Origin: Kineococcus xinjiangensis
Lineage (GTDB): Bacteria > Actinomycetota > Actinomycetes > Actinomycetales > Kineococcaceae
Assembly (NCBI RefSeq): GCF_002934625.1
Contig: NZ_PTJD01000004.1
Coordinates: 62,001 to 126,000 of the forward strand
Length of the DNA: 64,000 nucleotides
Direction: 5' to 3'
The notes below the pieces were generated by a model. It made no database searches and was not told the origin of the DNA. It saw only the letters and a program-made list of their open reading frames with translations. Below, in pieces: positions 26,097 through 41,286 of this stretch (its first letter is position 1; the number at the start of each line of letters is the position of its first letter). Position numbers and translations under genes: made by a program.

Positions 26097-26531
26097 GAGT
26101 GGCTCCACGGGTGGGACGGCGGGGTGGACCATACCCGGCGCCACCTCGACGCGGGCCGTCACCGATCACACCGCCGTGATCTCCTCCGTCCCGTTCCGGC
26201 AGCTCCCCCGCAGCTGGACCAACCGCTGCCGGTCGTCGAACCCGGCCACGACCCCGGTGCCGTCCGCGCGGGTCCCGAAGAGGTCACCGTCCACAGTCGT
26301 CCGTTCCAGTGGTGGCTCTCCTGCCGGCCGTCCGGAATGCCCTGCCGGTAGGTCCGGGCCGCCGCTACCGCCGCCAGAACCACCGGAGCCGGGGCTGCCG
26401 AGTGCGCGCCGCCGGACCGGACCGCACCTCGCCACACGGCAGCGACGGTGACACCGAGTGCTGGCCAGGAACCTCGGAGCGTGACGGACCTCGCCCTGTT
26501 GAGCTCGAACGCACCGCGCGAGGGCCGTCGT
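26097..26531. other. Intergenic region with one possible short gene
   Basis: 435 bases between nfi and ksgA. Apart from the 42-codon frame at 26166-26294, described separately, I see no gene, RNA or clear hairpin. Confidence 0.5.
26166..26294 (-). CDS. Possible small protein of unknown function
   Basis: A 42-residue frame from GTG 26294 to TGA 26166. Nearly all codons end in G or C and the translation (DGDLFGTRADGTGVVAGF, then a RLVQLRGSCRNGTEE block) looks like protein rather than noise. The frame stays open further upstream, to 26435, but that part is Gly/Pro/Arg-rich like a shadow frame. It might be a real small gene or the last remnant of a larger one. No family recognised; no good ribosome site. 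Confidence 0.25.
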   Translation of the reverse strand: MDGDLFGTRADGTGVVAGFDDRQRLVQLRGSCRNGTEEITAV

Positions 26532-27443
26532 TCAGGCCGTGCGCGCCCCCGCGATCCGCGCGAAGTCCGCGACGCCCAGCGTCTCCCCGCGCGCCGTGGG
26601 GTCCACCCCAGCCCGGCGCAGCACCTCCTCCGCAGCCACCGGGGAACCCGCCCAGCCGGCCAGCGCCGCCCGCAACGTCTTGCGGCGCTGCGCGAACGCG
26701 GCGTCGACCACCGCGAACACCTCCTCGCGGCTCGCCGTCGTCACCGGGGGCTCCCGCCGCGTCAGCGCCACCAGGCCGGAGTCCACCCGCGGCACCGGCC
26801 AGAACACCGGCGGGGGGACCGCCCCCGCCCGGCGGGCCTCGGCGTACCAGGCGGCCTTCACCGACGGGACCCCGTACGTCCGGCTGCCCGGCGGCGCGAC
26901 GAGGCGGTCGGCGACCTCCGCCTGCACCATCACCAGGGTCCGGCGCAGCGTCGGGAACCGCTCCAGCATCGTCAGCAGCACCGGCACAGCGACGTTGTAG
27001 GGCAGGTTCGCCACCAGCGCCGTCGGCGCCGGGCCGGGCAGCTCCGTCACCTTCAGCGCGTCGGAGAGCACCACCTCGAACTCCGCGCCCGGCCGGGCGC
27101 GCGCCGCCAGCGTCACGGGCAGCTCCTCGGCCAGCACCGGGTCGATCTCCACGGCCACGACCCGGTCCACGACGTCCAGCAGCGCCAGGGTGAGCGACCC
27201 CAGCCCCGGGCCGACCTCCACCACCACGTCGCCGGGTTCCAGACCGGCGGCGCGCACGATGCGCCGCACCGTGTTGGCGTCGACGACGAAGTTCTGTCCC
27301 AGCGTCTTCGTCGGGCGCACCCCCAGCCGCGTGGCCAGGGCCCGCACGTCCGCGGGACCGAGCAGCGACCCCGCGGGGGGCGTGCCGTCGCCGTCGTCGC
27401 CGCTGTCGCCGGGGATCAGAGCCTCTTGCCGCACACGGGCCAT
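26532..27443 (-). CDS. ksgA: 16S rRNA (adenine-1518/1519-N6)-dimethyltransferase
   Basis: 303 residues from ATG 27443. SAM-dependent enzyme that dimethylates two adenosines in the 3' end of 16S rRNA. Seen: [36 protein letters not shown] (motif I), VVAVEIDP (acidic ribose ligand), [24 protein letters not shown] (NLPY motif IV) and [10 protein letters not shown]. The start lies inside the 3' end of rpfB with a 28-base overlap, so translation is likely coupled. A second in-frame GTG 9 bases later is possible. Confidence 0.96.
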   Translation of the reverse strand: MARVRQEALIPGDSGDDGDGTPPAGSLLGPADVRALATRLGVRPTKTLGQNFVVDANTVRRIVRAAGLEPGDVVVEVGPGLGSLTLALLDVVDRVVAVEIDPVLAEELPVTLAARARPGAEFEVVLSDALKVTELPGPAPTALVANLPYNVAVPVLLTMLERFPTLRRTLVMVQAEVADRLVAPPGSRTYGVPSVKAAWYAEARRAGAVPPPVFWPVPRVDSGLVALTRREPPVTTASREEVFAVVDAAFAQRRKTLRAALAGWAGSPVAAEEVLRRAGVDPTARGETLGVADFARIAGARTA

Positions 27444-28519
27444 TGTCCGGCACCGGCGCGGGCGTAGAGCAGCTTGGCCCGGTACGTCTGCTCCGCCGGC
27501 GACGCCTGGCTGGGCAGGCCGCTGCCGCCGACGGCGCGCCACGTGGACACGCTGAACTGGTAGAGGCCGTGGTACAGGCCGTTGGAGCTCACGATCCGCG
27601 GGTTCCCGCCGGACTCGCAGGCCGCCAGCGCCGCCCAGTTGCGCCCGTCGGCGCCGCCCACGGACGGGACCGGCTTCGGCTTCGTGCCGGTCTGCACGAC
27701 CTCCTCCACGGGGGCGGCGTCGACGACCTCGCCGGTCAGGTCGTGCCGCACCCGCACCCCGTCGTGGAACTCGTCCGCGAACGTCAGCGTCTTCGAACCG
27801 TCGCGGCCCTCCTGCACGACACGGCGCTCCCCCACGTGCAGCTCCCCCGTGGGCTCCGTGCGGCTGCCGTGCGGGACCGGGTGGACCTCCGTGGCCGTGG
27901 TGCGCTCCACCCGCACGACCTGGACCCGCAGCCCCGGGATGACGCGGTCGGTGACGGGCACCGTGACGACGTCCTGCGGGCGGGGCGCGGCACCGGCCTC
28001 GGCGAGCAGCGCGGCGACGTCGGCCGCGGTCGTCGTGAGGGGGCGCTCGGCGCCGTCGGCCACCACCACGACGTCCTTGGGCGTCTCCACCTGCACGGCC
28101 AGGCCCTCGCGGCCGAGCGGCTGCGAGCGGGACGCGGACACCCTGGCCCCCTCGGCGCGCACGCCCAGGTCCTCCAGCGCGGCCTCCACGGTGCGGGCGG
28201 TGGTCCAGTAGGTGCGGGGCTGCCCGTCGAGCGTCAGCTCCAGCTTCCGGCCGTAGCGGACGACGACGTCCTGCCCGTCCTCCAGCTCCGCGTCCAGGGC
28301 GGGGGCCACCACGTCGTGCTCACCGACGCGCACGCCCTCCGCCGCCAGGACCTCCCCCACGGTGCCGGCGAAGGTGCTGACCTGGCGGGGGGAGCCGTCG
28401 ACGTCGAGGCGGACGTCCTTGTCGAGGGCCGTGAAGGCGGCCGTGCCGCCGAGGACGAGGGCGAGGGCGGCGCCGCCGACGGCGGCGCGCAGGGCGCGAC
28501 GGGAGCTGGGCTTCTGCAC
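27416..28519 (-). CDS. rpfB: Resuscitation-promoting factor RpfB-like
   Basis: 367 residues from GTG 28519. An N-terminal signal/anchor ([19 protein letters not shown]) is followed by three DUF348 repeats (about 30-95, 90-150, 148-205), a G5 domain (about 207-285), and the transglycosylase-like Rpf domain at the end ([34 protein letters not shown]), with the catalytic Glu in ACESG. The enzyme cleaves cell-wall glycan and promotes exit from dormancy. The length and domain order match M. tuberculosis RpfB. A longer frame reaches 28717, but it has no family feature there and no ribosome site. The final CGKRL has a Cys that may pair with ACES. Confidence 0.94.
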   Translation of the reverse strand: MQKPSSRRALRAAVGGAALALVLGGTAAFTALDKDVRLDVDGSPRQVSTFAGTVGEVLAAEGVRVGEHDVVAPALDAELEDGQDVVVRYGRKLELTLDGQPRTYWTTARTVEAALEDLGVRAEGARVSASRSQPLGREGLAVQVETPKDVVVVADGAERPLTTTAADVAALLAEAGAAPRPQDVVTVPVTDRVIPGLRVQVVRVERTTATEVHPVPHGSRTEPTGELHVGERRVVQEGRDGSKTLTFADEFHDGVRVRHDLTGEVVDAAPVEEVVQTGTKPKPVPSVGGADGRNWAALAACESGGNPRIVSSNGLYHGLYQFSVSTWRAVGGSGLPSQASPAEQTYRAKLLYARAGAGQWPVCGKRL

Positions 28520-28745
28520 GGTGTTCCAGACGTCGTTCCGTCCGGGCACGGGCCCGGGCGTGCGCCAGCCCCGGCCGGCCGCACGTCGGTGCACGAGCCG
28601 GCGCTGCGGTGGGCGGCGCATCGCCCGGGGCGGTCCCGACCCCGGCCATCTCCGCGGACCGTAGCCCGTGGCCGCGGCGCCGGTCGAACGGGGTCGCCCC
28701 GCAGCGGGGCGCGCCACGTCGCGGCGGGGGACGCCGGGGCGCCCG

Positions 28746-29627
28746 TCACCAGGTGCCGTAGACCTCCTCCGTCGCCCGCCCCAGCGCCGCGCACAGCTCC
28801 TCCAGGTCGGCGCCCGTGACCTCCGCCATCGCCCGCACCGTGACCGGCACGAGGTAGCTGGCGTTGGGGCGCCCTCGGTGCGGTGCCGGGGTCAGGAACG
28901 GGGCGTCGGTCTCCACCAGCAGCCGGTCCTGCGGCGCCGCGCGCAGCGCCTCCCGCAGCGGCTCGGCGTTCTTGAAGGTGATGTTCCCCGCGAAGGAGAG
29001 GTAGTAGCCGGCGTCGCCGCACACCCGGGCCATCTCCGCGTCGCCGGAGAAGCAGTGGAAGACGGTCCGCTCCGGGGCGCCCTCCTCGGCGAGGATGCGC
29101 AGGACGTCGTCGTGGGCGTCGCGGTCGTGGATCTGCAGCGCCAGCCCGAGCTCCTTCGCCAGCCGGATGTGGCGGCGGAACGACTCCTGCTGCGCGGCGA
29201 CGCCCTCCGGCCCGGTCCGGTAGTAGTCCAGCCCGGTCTCCCCGACGACCCGGACGCGGGGGTGGCGGGCCAGTTCCGCGATCTCCTCCAGCGCCGCGTC
29301 GAGCTCACCCGCCGCAGCCAGCACCGGCGCCTCGTTGGGGTGCAGGGCGACCCCGCCCAGCAGCGCCGGATAGCGCTCGACGGCCTGCACCGTCCAGCGC
29401 GCGGCGGGCAGGTCGCAGCCGATCTGGACGGCGTGCGGCACGCCCGTCTCCGCCGCCCGGGCCAGCAGCTCCTCGACGTCGACGAGGTCGTCGCCGTCGA
29501 CGATGTCGAGGTGGGTGTGGTTGTCCACCACGGGCAGGGGCAGCGGCTCCGGGGCCGGCGGGCGGCGCAGGTCGCGCCGCCGGCCGTCCTCCGCCTCCGT
29601 GGAGCGTGCGCGGGGAGCCGCGCTCAC
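28746..29627 (-). CDS. tatD: TatD family metal-dependent hydrolase/DNase
   Basis: 293 residues from GTG 29627, overlapping the metG stop by four bases. Metal ligands are visible in [40 protein letters not shown] and LVETDAPFL. TatD-type proteins are 3'-5' exonucleases or other phosphoesterases of the cytoplasm. The first about 30 residues are Arg/Pro-rich and specific to this lineage. The gene is part of the conserved metG-tatD-rpfB-ksgA-ispE order. Confidence 0.93.
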   Translation of the reverse strand: MSAAPRARSTEAEDGRRRDLRRPPAPEPLPLPVVDNHTHLDIVDGDDLVDVEELLARAAETGVPHAVQIGCDLPAARWTVQAVERYPALLGGVALHPNEAPVLAAAGELDAALEEIAELARHPRVRVVGETGLDYYRTGPEGVAAQQESFRRHIRLAKELGLALQIHDRDAHDDVLRILAEEGAPERTVFHCFSGDAEMARVCGDAGYYLSFAGNITFKNAEPLREALRAAPQDRLLVETDAPFLTPAPHRGRPNASYLVPVTVRAMAEVTGADLEELCAALGRATEEVYGTW

Positions 29628-31444
29628 CCCTCGCCCCGCAGCCGGCCCAGCTCCTCCTCGACGACCTTCTCCGCGTCGAGCTTGGTGAACACCGGCGTCG
29701 GCGCCGCCACCGGCGTGCCCGGCACGACGGGGCGAGGGCCCCACTCCGGCAGCGTCGCGCCCTCCCCGGAACCGCGGTGGTACTCCCCCATCAGCACCGG
29801 GTAGCCGGGGCCGCCGTCGAGGTCGTCGACCTCGCGGACCTCCGGCATCGGGGAGACCGTGCCGCTGCCGCCGAACACCTCGTGCACCGCCTGCGCCGAG
29901 TGCGGCAGGTACGGCGACAGCAGGGTGCGGCAGTCGCTGATGGCCTGCGACGCGACGTGCAGCACCGTGCGCATCCGGTCCGGGTCGGAGTTCTTCAGCT
30001 TCCACGGCGCCTGGTCGGACAGGTACCGGTTCGCCTCCCCCACGACCCGCATCGCCTCGGCGAGGCCCTGCTTCTGCCGGTGCGAGCCGATGAGCGCGCC
30101 CACCGAGCCGAAACCGGCCGAGGTGGTGGCGAGCAGGTCGCGGTCGGCGTCGGTCAGCTCCCCCGCGGCCGGGATGGACCCGACGTTCTTCGCGATGAGG
30201 GAGGCGGTGCGGTTGACGAGGTTCCCCCACCCGGCGACGAGCTCGTCGTTGGTGCGGCGCGCGAACTCCGACCACGTGAAGTCGGCGTCGGAGGTCTCCG
30301 GGCCGGCCGCGGAGATGAAGTACCGCAGCGCATCCGGCTGGTAGCGGGCCAGCACGTCGCGGACGTAGATGACCACGCCGCGGCTGGAGGAGAACTGCTT
30401 CCCCTCCATCGTGAGGAACTCGCTGGAGACCACCTCGGTCGGCAGCTGCAGCTGCCCGTAGGCCCCCGCCTCCCCACCCGCGGCACCGAGGCCGCGGTAG
30501 CCGAGCAGCTCCGCCGGCCAGATCTGGGAGTGGAAGGTGATGTTGTCCTTCCCCATGAAGTAGTAGGACAGCGCCTCGGGGTCCGTCCACCACTTCCGCC
30601 ACGCGTCGTCGTCACCGGTGCGCCGCGCCCACTCCACCGACGCCGACAGGTAGCCGATGACGGCGTCGAACCACACGTAGAGCCGCTTGGCCGGGTTGTC
30701 CTCCCAGCCGGGCAGCGGCACCGGGATGCCCCAGTCGATGTCGCGGGTCATCGCGCGCGGCTTGAGGTCGTCCAGCAGGTTCATCGAGAACTTCAGCACG
30801 TTCGGGCGCCACGTCCCCGACTCGGACCGGCCCTGCAGCCACGAGCCCAGCGCCTCGGCCAGCGCCGGCAGGTCGAGGTAGAAGTGCTCGGTCTCGACGA
30901 ACTTCGGCACCTCGCCGTTGATGCGGCTGCGGGGGTTCTTCAGCTCGATCGCGTCGAGCTGGTTGCCGCAGTTGTCGCACTGGTCGCCGCGGGCGCCGTC
31001 GAAGGCGCAGATCGGGCAGGTGCCCTCCACGTACCGGTCGGGCAGCGTGCGCCCCGTCGAGGGCGAGATCGCCCCCATGCCCTTCTGCGCGATCATGTAG
31101 CCGTTGCGGTGGACGGTGCGGAACATCTCCTGCACGACCGCGTAGTGGTTGCGCGTCGTCGTGCGGGTGAAGAGGTCGTAGGACAGGCCGAGGCCGTGCA
31201 GGTCCTCGACGATGATCCGGTTGTAGCGGTCCACCAGCTGCTGCGGCGTCAGGCCCTCCTGGTCGGCCTGCACGAGGATGGGCGTGCCGTGCTCGTCGGT
31301 GCCGGAGACCATGAGGACGTCGTGACCCGCCATCCGCATGTACCGGCTGAACACGTCGGAGGGGACGCCGAAGCCGGCGACGTGGCCGATGTGCCGGGGA
31401 CCGTTGGCGTAGGGCCAGGCCACCGCGGAGAGGACGTGGGTCAT
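29624..31444 (-). CDS. metG: Methionyl-tRNA synthetase
   Basis: 606 residues. Class I synthetase: [15 protein letters not shown] holds the HIGH motif, [18 protein letters not shown] is a zinc knuckle, and [14 protein letters not shown] replaces KMSKS with the FSSSR form typical of this subfamily. The anticodon-binding helical domain follows (about 420-560). There is no C-terminal EMAP tRNA-binding domain. Its start codon lies only nine bases after the stop of the NRPS-linked PPTase gene, so it may be read from the NRPS transcript (see findings). It overlaps tatD by four bases. Confidence 0.96.
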   Translation of the reverse strand: MTHVLSAVAWPYANGPRHIGHVAGFGVPSDVFSRYMRMAGHDVLMVSGTDEHGTPILVQADQEGLTPQQLVDRYNRIIVEDLHGLGLSYDLFTRTTTRNHYAVVQEMFRTVHRNGYMIAQKGMGAISPSTGRTLPDRYVEGTCPICAFDGARGDQCDNCGNQLDAIELKNPRSRINGEVPKFVETEHFYLDLPALAEALGSWLQGRSESGTWRPNVLKFSMNLLDDLKPRAMTRDIDWGIPVPLPGWEDNPAKRLYVWFDAVIGYLSASVEWARRTGDDDAWRKWWTDPEALSYYFMGKDNITFHSQIWPAELLGYRGLGAAGGEAGAYGQLQLPTEVVSSEFLTMEGKQFSSSRGVVIYVRDVLARYQPDALRYFISAAGPETSDADFTWSEFARRTNDELVAGWGNLVNRTASLIAKNVGSIPAAGELTDADRDLLATTSAGFGSVGALIGSHRQKQGLAEAMRVVGEANRYLSDQAPWKLKNSDPDRMRTVLHVASQAISDCRTLLSPYLPHSAQAVHEVFGGSGTVSPMPEVREVDDLDGGPGYPVLMGEYHRGSGEGATLPEWGPRPVVPGTPVAAPTPVFTKLDAEKVVEEELGRLRGEG

Positions 31445-31453
31445 GCCCCGATC

Positions 31454-32157
31454 CTAGGGGCGGGTCCCGTCCGGGCCCCGCGGCGGCGGCGCCCCCGCCA
31501 CGGCCAGCGCCGCGGCGTGGCCCTCGACCGCCACCGCGTCGGTGCGCAGCCCCAGCGCCGCGAGCCCGGCGCCCCCGACCGGCGCGGACGGCACCGCCGC
31601 GTCCACGACGAAGCTGCGCAGGTCCCGCTGCAGACCCTCACCGGTGCACTTGAGGACCGCCTCCTTGCGCACCCACGTGTCGAGGAACCTCTCCGGCGCC
31701 CGCGCACCACCGGCGGCGATCCAGGCGTGCTCCGCCGGCGCCAGCAGCTCGGCGCTCACGACCAGCGCGTCCGGCGGCCCCGGACGCCGCTCCACGTCCA
31801 CCCCCACCGGGCCCGCGGCCACGGCCAGCAGGCCGACGTCGCCGCTGGAGGAGGAGGACACCCACCAGGTCCCACCGGCCGGGCCCCGCGCGCGGCGCGG
31901 ACCCGCACCGGCGGGCAGCTCGACCCCGGCGGGGGCGCAGTCCGCCACCGAGGCCACCGCGGCGCGCAGCAGCACCCGCCGCGCCAGCAGCCGCCCCGCC
32001 TCGACGGGACGCATCCCGGCCACCCGCGCCAGCTCCGCAGCGTCCAGGCGCGCCCCCTCGGCGTCCCCCGCGCACGGCCGCAGCCGCGCCACCCACAACC
32101 GCACCCCCGGCACGGGGGCGGGCAGCGGCTCCAGCCGCCCGTCCCCCGCGGCCGGGC

Positions 32158-32161
<4 letters not shown>
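31454..32161 (-). CDS. Sfp-type 4'-phosphopantetheinyl transferase
   Basis: 235 residues from GTG 32161, overlapping the NRPS stop by four bases. It has the Sfp/AcpT pattern: VGVDVERRPGPP (first Mg ligand Asp and the Glu pair) and FLDTWVRKEAVLKCTGEGL (W-KEA-K motif). The N-terminal half is shorter and less regular. The enzyme arms carrier domains with phosphopantetheine from CoA, here most likely the three T domains of the adjacent synthetases. It is the last gene of the NRPS operon; metG follows after nine bases. Confidence 0.88.
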
Positions 32162-36113
<3,952 letters not shown>

Positions 36114-36117
<4 letters not shown>

Positions 36118-39100
36118 AGCTCGCCCAGCCGGGCCAGCAGGGCCTCCACGTCGTCCGCGCTCAGCTCGTCCAGGCGCGCCAGCGCCTCCTCGACCTGGGC
36201 CGCGTCCATCGCGTCCACCTGCAGCGGTGCCGCCGCCCCCGGGGTGGCACCGCTCGCCGCCGCGGCGTCGACCAGCGCCGCCACGTCCCGGATGCGGGGT
36301 GCCGCGAGCACGTCCTGCAGCTCCAGGCCGGGATGGAGCTCGGCACGCACCCGGGCCACCATCCGGGCCGCGAGCAGCGAGTGCCCGCCCAGCGCGAAGA
36401 ACGAGCGGTCGACGGGCGCGGGGCGCCCCAGCAGCTCCGCCCAGAGCTCGGCCAGGCGCTCCTCGGTCGGCGTGGCGGGCGGGCTGCCGCCCTCCAGCGC
36501 GCCGTCCAGCGCGAAGGTGCGCGGCAGCCGGTCGCGGGCGATCTTCCCCGCAGTGGTCTCGGGCATCTCCGCCACGACGAGCAGGACGCTCGGCACCATC
36601 CACTCCGGCAGCACCGCGAGCAGGCGCTCGCGCAACCGCGCCGGGGTGTGCCCGCCGGCAGCGGCCGCCTCGGGCGTCAGCTCCACCCAGCCGGCGAGGA
36701 CGGGGTCCCCCGCCCCGAGGTCGACGGCGTCCACCGCGGCGCGGGCCACGCCGTCCAGCCACTCCAGCGCCACCTCCACCTCACCGGGCTCGATCCGGTA
36801 GCCGCGCACCTTCAGCTGGGAGTCGCTGCGCCCGACGAGGTCCACCTCGCCCTGCGGGCTCCAGCGGGCCCGGTCGCCCGTGCGGTACCAGCGCCGGCCC
36901 TCGACCTCCACGAAGCGCTGCGCGGTGAGGGCCGCGTCGCCGAGGTAGCCGTCGGCCAGCAGGTGGCCGGCCAGCAGCAGCTCGCCCTCCGCCCCGGGCG
37001 GCAGGCGGTGCCCGGCCTCGTCGGCCACCCGCGCGCGGACGCCGGCGATGGGCGTGCCGACGGAGACGCGGGGAACCGCCTCGTCGGCGGCCGTGCAGGT
37101 GTGGGCGAGGGCCCACACGGTGCTCTCCGTGGGGCCGTACTCGTTGACGAGGGCGGTGCCGGGCAGCAGCGCCCGGTGCGCCCGGACCAGCGACGGGTGG
37201 CACGCCTCCCCGCCGAGGGTCACGAGCTCCAGCCCGGCGAGCTGCCCGGGAGCCGCCAGGTCGAGGAGCAGCCGGTAGTGCGACGGCACGATGTCGAGCT
37301 GCCCCACCCGGTGGCGCTCGACGAGGTCGGCGAGGCGCTGCGCGTCGAGGCGCTCGTCGTGGCGGCACATCACCACCGTGCCGCCCGTCCACAGGTACCA
37401 GGCCAGGATGCCGATCCCCGCGTCGAAGGCGAGGTCGTGCGCGAGCAGGGCCACCCCGGGCCGTTGCGGGTAGGCGCGCAGGCGGGCCGTCGTCGAGGCG
37501 GCCAGGGCCGGGTGGCCGACGACGACGCCCTTCGGCTCCCCCGTGCTGCCGGAGGTGTAGAGGACGTAGGCGGCGGCCTCCGGGGTGCCGGCGGGCGCGT
37601 CCGGCCACTCCGCGGCGCCCGCGGCGTCCGCGAGGACGTCCGCGTCCACGACCAGCACGGCACCGGCGGAGGCCGCGACGGCCTCCACGCGCCGCTCCGG
37701 CTGGTTCAGGCCGATCGGCACGGGCACCGCGCCCAGGCGCCAGCAGGCGACCAGTGCGGCGACGGCGTCCGCGGTCTCGTCCAGCTCCAGCACGACGGTG
37801 CTGCCGGCGGTGACGCCGCGCCCGGCCAGCAGCGCGGCGACGGCCCCGGCGCGCGCCCACAGCTGCGCACGGGTCCAGGGCCCGGACCCGTCGACGATGC
37901 CCACCGCCCGCGGGTCCTCCGCCGTGCGGGCCCGCAGCTGCGCCAGCACGCTGCCTGGCGCCGGCTCCCCGGGTGCGCCCTCCACCCGGTCCAGCCAGCC
38001 GGCCTCGGCCGGGGTGAGCAGGGGCAGGTCCGCGACGGGCTGCGCGGGCGCGTCGAGCGCGGCGGCGAGCAGGTGGAACCAGCGCTGCAGGAGCAGGTCG
38101 ACGGTGGCGCCGTCGAGCCGCCCGGAGTGCACGGCCTCCACGGCCAGGCCGCCGTCGCGGTGCTCCAGGTACAGGTCGAGCTCCGAGTACGCCATCGCGC
38201 TCGGGCGGCTGCGCCGCCGCACGTCGCCGCCGGGGACGCGCAGGTCCGCGGGAGAGGGGTCGAGGAGGTTGAGCAGCACCGGCCCGACGGTGGCGCGCAC
38301 GCCCTCCGGCAGCGGGCGCAGTGCCAGCTCCAGCGGCAGCCACGCGTGCGCCTCGCCCTCGGCGGCGGCGGCTGCGACCCGGCCCACCAGGTCGGCGAAG
38401 GTCGGCGTCCCGGAGACGTCCACCGGCAGCACGCGGGTGTTGATGCAACACCCGACGACGCGGTCCAGCGCCGGCTCCCCGCGCCCGGACGACGGCCCGG
38501 TCAGCACCACCTCGGAGCACCCGGACGAGCGCGCCAGCAGCGCCCCCAGGGAGGCGGCCAGCACCGCGTAGGCGGTGGTGCCCAGCGACCTCGCGAGCGC
38601 CGTCACCCGGTCCATCGCGGCGGCGGGCAGCGCCGTGGCGACCACCTGGGCGGAGGCGTCGGCCCGCACGGCCGGCGGCCGGTCGAAGGGCAGCATCCGC
38701 CCACCGGTCTCGGCGCCGCGCAGGAGCAGGGGCGTCAGGTGCGCGACGGCGGCCTCGGCCCGTGCGGAGGGGCGCTGGGCGGTCCACTCGGCCAGGTCGG
38801 CGTACTCCACCGCCGGCTCGGGCAGGTCCTGAGCGTCGCCGCCTGCGCGCACGAGGGCGGTCAGCTCCTCCAGCATCAGCCCCAGGCTCCAGCCGTCGGC
38901 GACGGCGTGGTGGACGACGAGGACGAGGGCGGGTCCCGCGCCGCCGGTGCCGGCGACCAGGCCCGCCCGCAGCAGCGGCGCCGCGGACAGGTCGAACGGC
39001 TCGGCACCGAAGGCGTCGGCGAGGGCGTCCAGGCCCGCGGCGTCCGCGGCGGCCGGCAGGTCCGCGAACCGGGGCTCGGCGTGCGGGTGCACGACCTGGA

Positions 39101-41180
39101 CCAGGTCCTCCTCCAGGTCGAACGCGGTCCGCAGCGCGGCGTGCCGCTGGACCAGCGCCCGGACGACCCGCCGCAGCAGCGCGGGGTCCGTGCCGGCCGG
39201 GAAGGTGAGGATCTCGACGAGGTTGGAGCGGCCCCGGCCTCCGGGGACGTGCTCGAGGTGCCAGAAGGACTCCTGGCGCGGGGTGGCGGGCACCCGCCAC
39301 ACCTGCCCGGCCGGGCGGGGGCGGCGGGCCAGGGGCGGCTCGGGCGCGGCCTGCGGGCGCTCGCGCAGCGCGGCGGCGAGCGTCGCGGGAGTGCGCTGCG
39401 CGGCCAGGTCGGCCACGGTGACGTCGAGCCCGAGGGCGCTGCGCAGCCGGGCCACGACGCGCGCGGCGCCGAGGCTCTGCCCGCCCGCGGCGAAGAAGTC
39501 GGTGTCGCGGTCGACGGCGCCGCTGCCGGCGCCCAGGACGACGGAGAACGCCGCCGCCACCGCGCGCTCGAGGTCGTCGCGCGGGGCCTCCCCGGTGCCT
39601 CCGCCGCGCGGGGCGGCGGGCAGGGCGCGGCGGTCGACCTTGCCGCCGGCGGTGAGGGGCAGCTCGGGCAGGACGACCACGGCACCCGGGCGCAGGTGCG
39701 GGGCCAGCCGCGCGGCGAGCGCCTCGGCGACGGCGGCGGGGGTGAGGACGGCCGTGGGCAGGGGGGCGACGTAGGCCACGAGCCGGGCCTCGGCGCCGGA
39801 GCGGTCGACCTCGACCGCGGCGGTCGCGACGCCGGGCAGGCCGCCGAGGACGGCCTCGACCTCCTCCGGCTCCACGCGCTGGCCGCGGATCTTGACCTGG
39901 CGGTCGCGCCGCCCGCAGAAGTGCAGCAGCCCGTCGCCGTCCCAGCGCACCAGGTCTCCGGTGCGGTACCAGCGCTCACCGGTGTCGGGGTCGCGCTGGA
40001 AGGAGGGGTGCTCGGGCAGCCCCGCGTAGCCCTGGGCGACGCAGGGCCCGCCCACCCACAGCTCCCCCGCCTCGCCGGCGGGCACGGGACGCAGCTCGTC
40101 GTCGAGGACGGCGAGCGAGGTGTTGGCGTGCGGGCGGCCGATGGGGACGTCGCCGCCCGTCCAGGTGCCGTCGACCTCGAACACGGTCGCGGCGACCGTG
40201 ACCTCGGTGGGGCCGTAGTCGTTGAAGAGCCGGGCCCGCGGCACGGCGCGGCGGGAGGCGGTCACCAGCTCCGGCGGGAGGACCTCGCCGCCGAGGATGA
40301 CGGCGCGCACCGACTCCAGGTCGGCGGGGCCGGCGAGCTCGAGCAGGGCCGCGTACCAGGACGGGACGGGCTCGAGGTGGGTGATGCGCTCCTCGCGCAC
40401 CACCGGGGCCACCAGCCCGGGGTCCCCCGCCACGGCGTCCGGGACGAGGACGAGGGTGCCGCCGCGGGCGAGGGTGGAGAACATGCCCCCGACGGAGCCG
40501 TCGAAGCAGAGGGAGCTGTGCAGCAGGTAGCGGCACGGGCCCTCGGTGAGGGCGAGGTAGGAGGCGATGCGGTGCACGACGTTGCCGTGGCTGACCACGA
40601 CGCCCTTGGGGGTGCCGGTGCTGCCGGAGGTGAACAGCACGTACGCCGTCGCGGACCCGTCGGCGACGGGGCCGGGCTCGGGGTCGGCGTCCTGGTGGCC
40701 GGCGGCGGGCGGGGCGTCCACGTCGAGGAGGGCGGTGCCGGCCGGCAGCGCCCCGGCGGCCTTGGGCAGCGCCGCGGCGGGGCCGAGCAGGGCGCGGGCG
40801 CCCACCCCCGCGGCGACCGTGCGCCAGTGGGCGCCGGGCGCGGCGGGGTCGACGGGCACGTACGCCGCTCCCACCCGCAGCACGGCCAGCAGTGCCGGGA
40901 CGAGCGCGGGGACGCGGGAGGCCACCAGCAGCACGGCGTCACCGGCGCCGATCCCGGCGGCGCGCAGCGCCCCGGCGCGCCGGGCGACCTCCGCCTCCAG
41001 CTCCCGGTACGTCCAGCGCAGCGCGGAGCCGTCGTCACGGCGGGCGACGAGGGCCTCGTCGTCCGGGTGCGCCGCCGCCGCTGCTGCGGTCAGGTGACTG
41101 AGCGCGGGAAACGGCGGCACGAGCACCCGACCGCTGCTCCACTGCGCGTGGACATCCGCGGGTCGGGACCTCAACATCAT
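36114..41180 (-). CDS. Nonribosomal peptide synthetase, A-T-C-A-T
   Basis: 1688 residues. ATG 41180 is chosen because GGAG lies six bases before it; an ATG 12 bases upstream lacks a ribosome site. Domains: A1 (about 25-530; FTSGSTGTPKGV, NDYGPTE, RTGDLVRW, AGGKVDR), T1 (about 555-620; DTDFFAAGGQSL), C (about 660-1090; HHAVADGWS), A2 (about 1105-1590; LYTSGSTGEPKGV, NEYGPTE, RTGDRARW, AGKIARD) and T2 (about 1600-1665; DRSFFALGGHSL). The protein starts with a loading A-T unit and no starter C domain. Codes read by eye: A1 DGGEIGDVAK, resembling the ornithine code DVGEIGSIDK, and A2 DAGDTGEVWK with an acidic residue at the 278 site. Basic substrates are possible for both. With the downstream gene it forms a three-module line. 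Confidence 0.93.
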
Positions 41181-41286
41181 GGGGAACTCCATCGGCGCAC
41201 GGCAGGCATCTCTTGACGACGGTAAGCGGCCGTCCATGACCTGTCGGTGACTTCGCGGCGGACTCACCCGAACGAAGGAGCAAGCG
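41181..41286. promoter_or_regulatory. Bidirectional promoter region of NRPS operon and exporter
   Basis: 106 bases between divergent starts. On the plus strand TTGACG at 41213-41218 could be a -35; the -10 is weak (a TGACCT at 18-base spacing, 41237-41242). GAAGGAG at 41274-41280 is the ribosome site of the exporter. No clear operator palindrome seen. Confidence 0.4.

Noticed and set aside
28520-28745. c-di-AMP (ydaO) riboswitch before rpfB, known for other rpf genes
   Set aside because: None of the conserved ydaO segments are visible in the 226-base leader.
36333-41216. A 1627-codon open frame antisense to the larger NRPS gene
   Set aside because: Its translation is a low-complexity Gly/Arg/Val mirror of the NRPS with no domain; long antisense frames are expected at this GC content.
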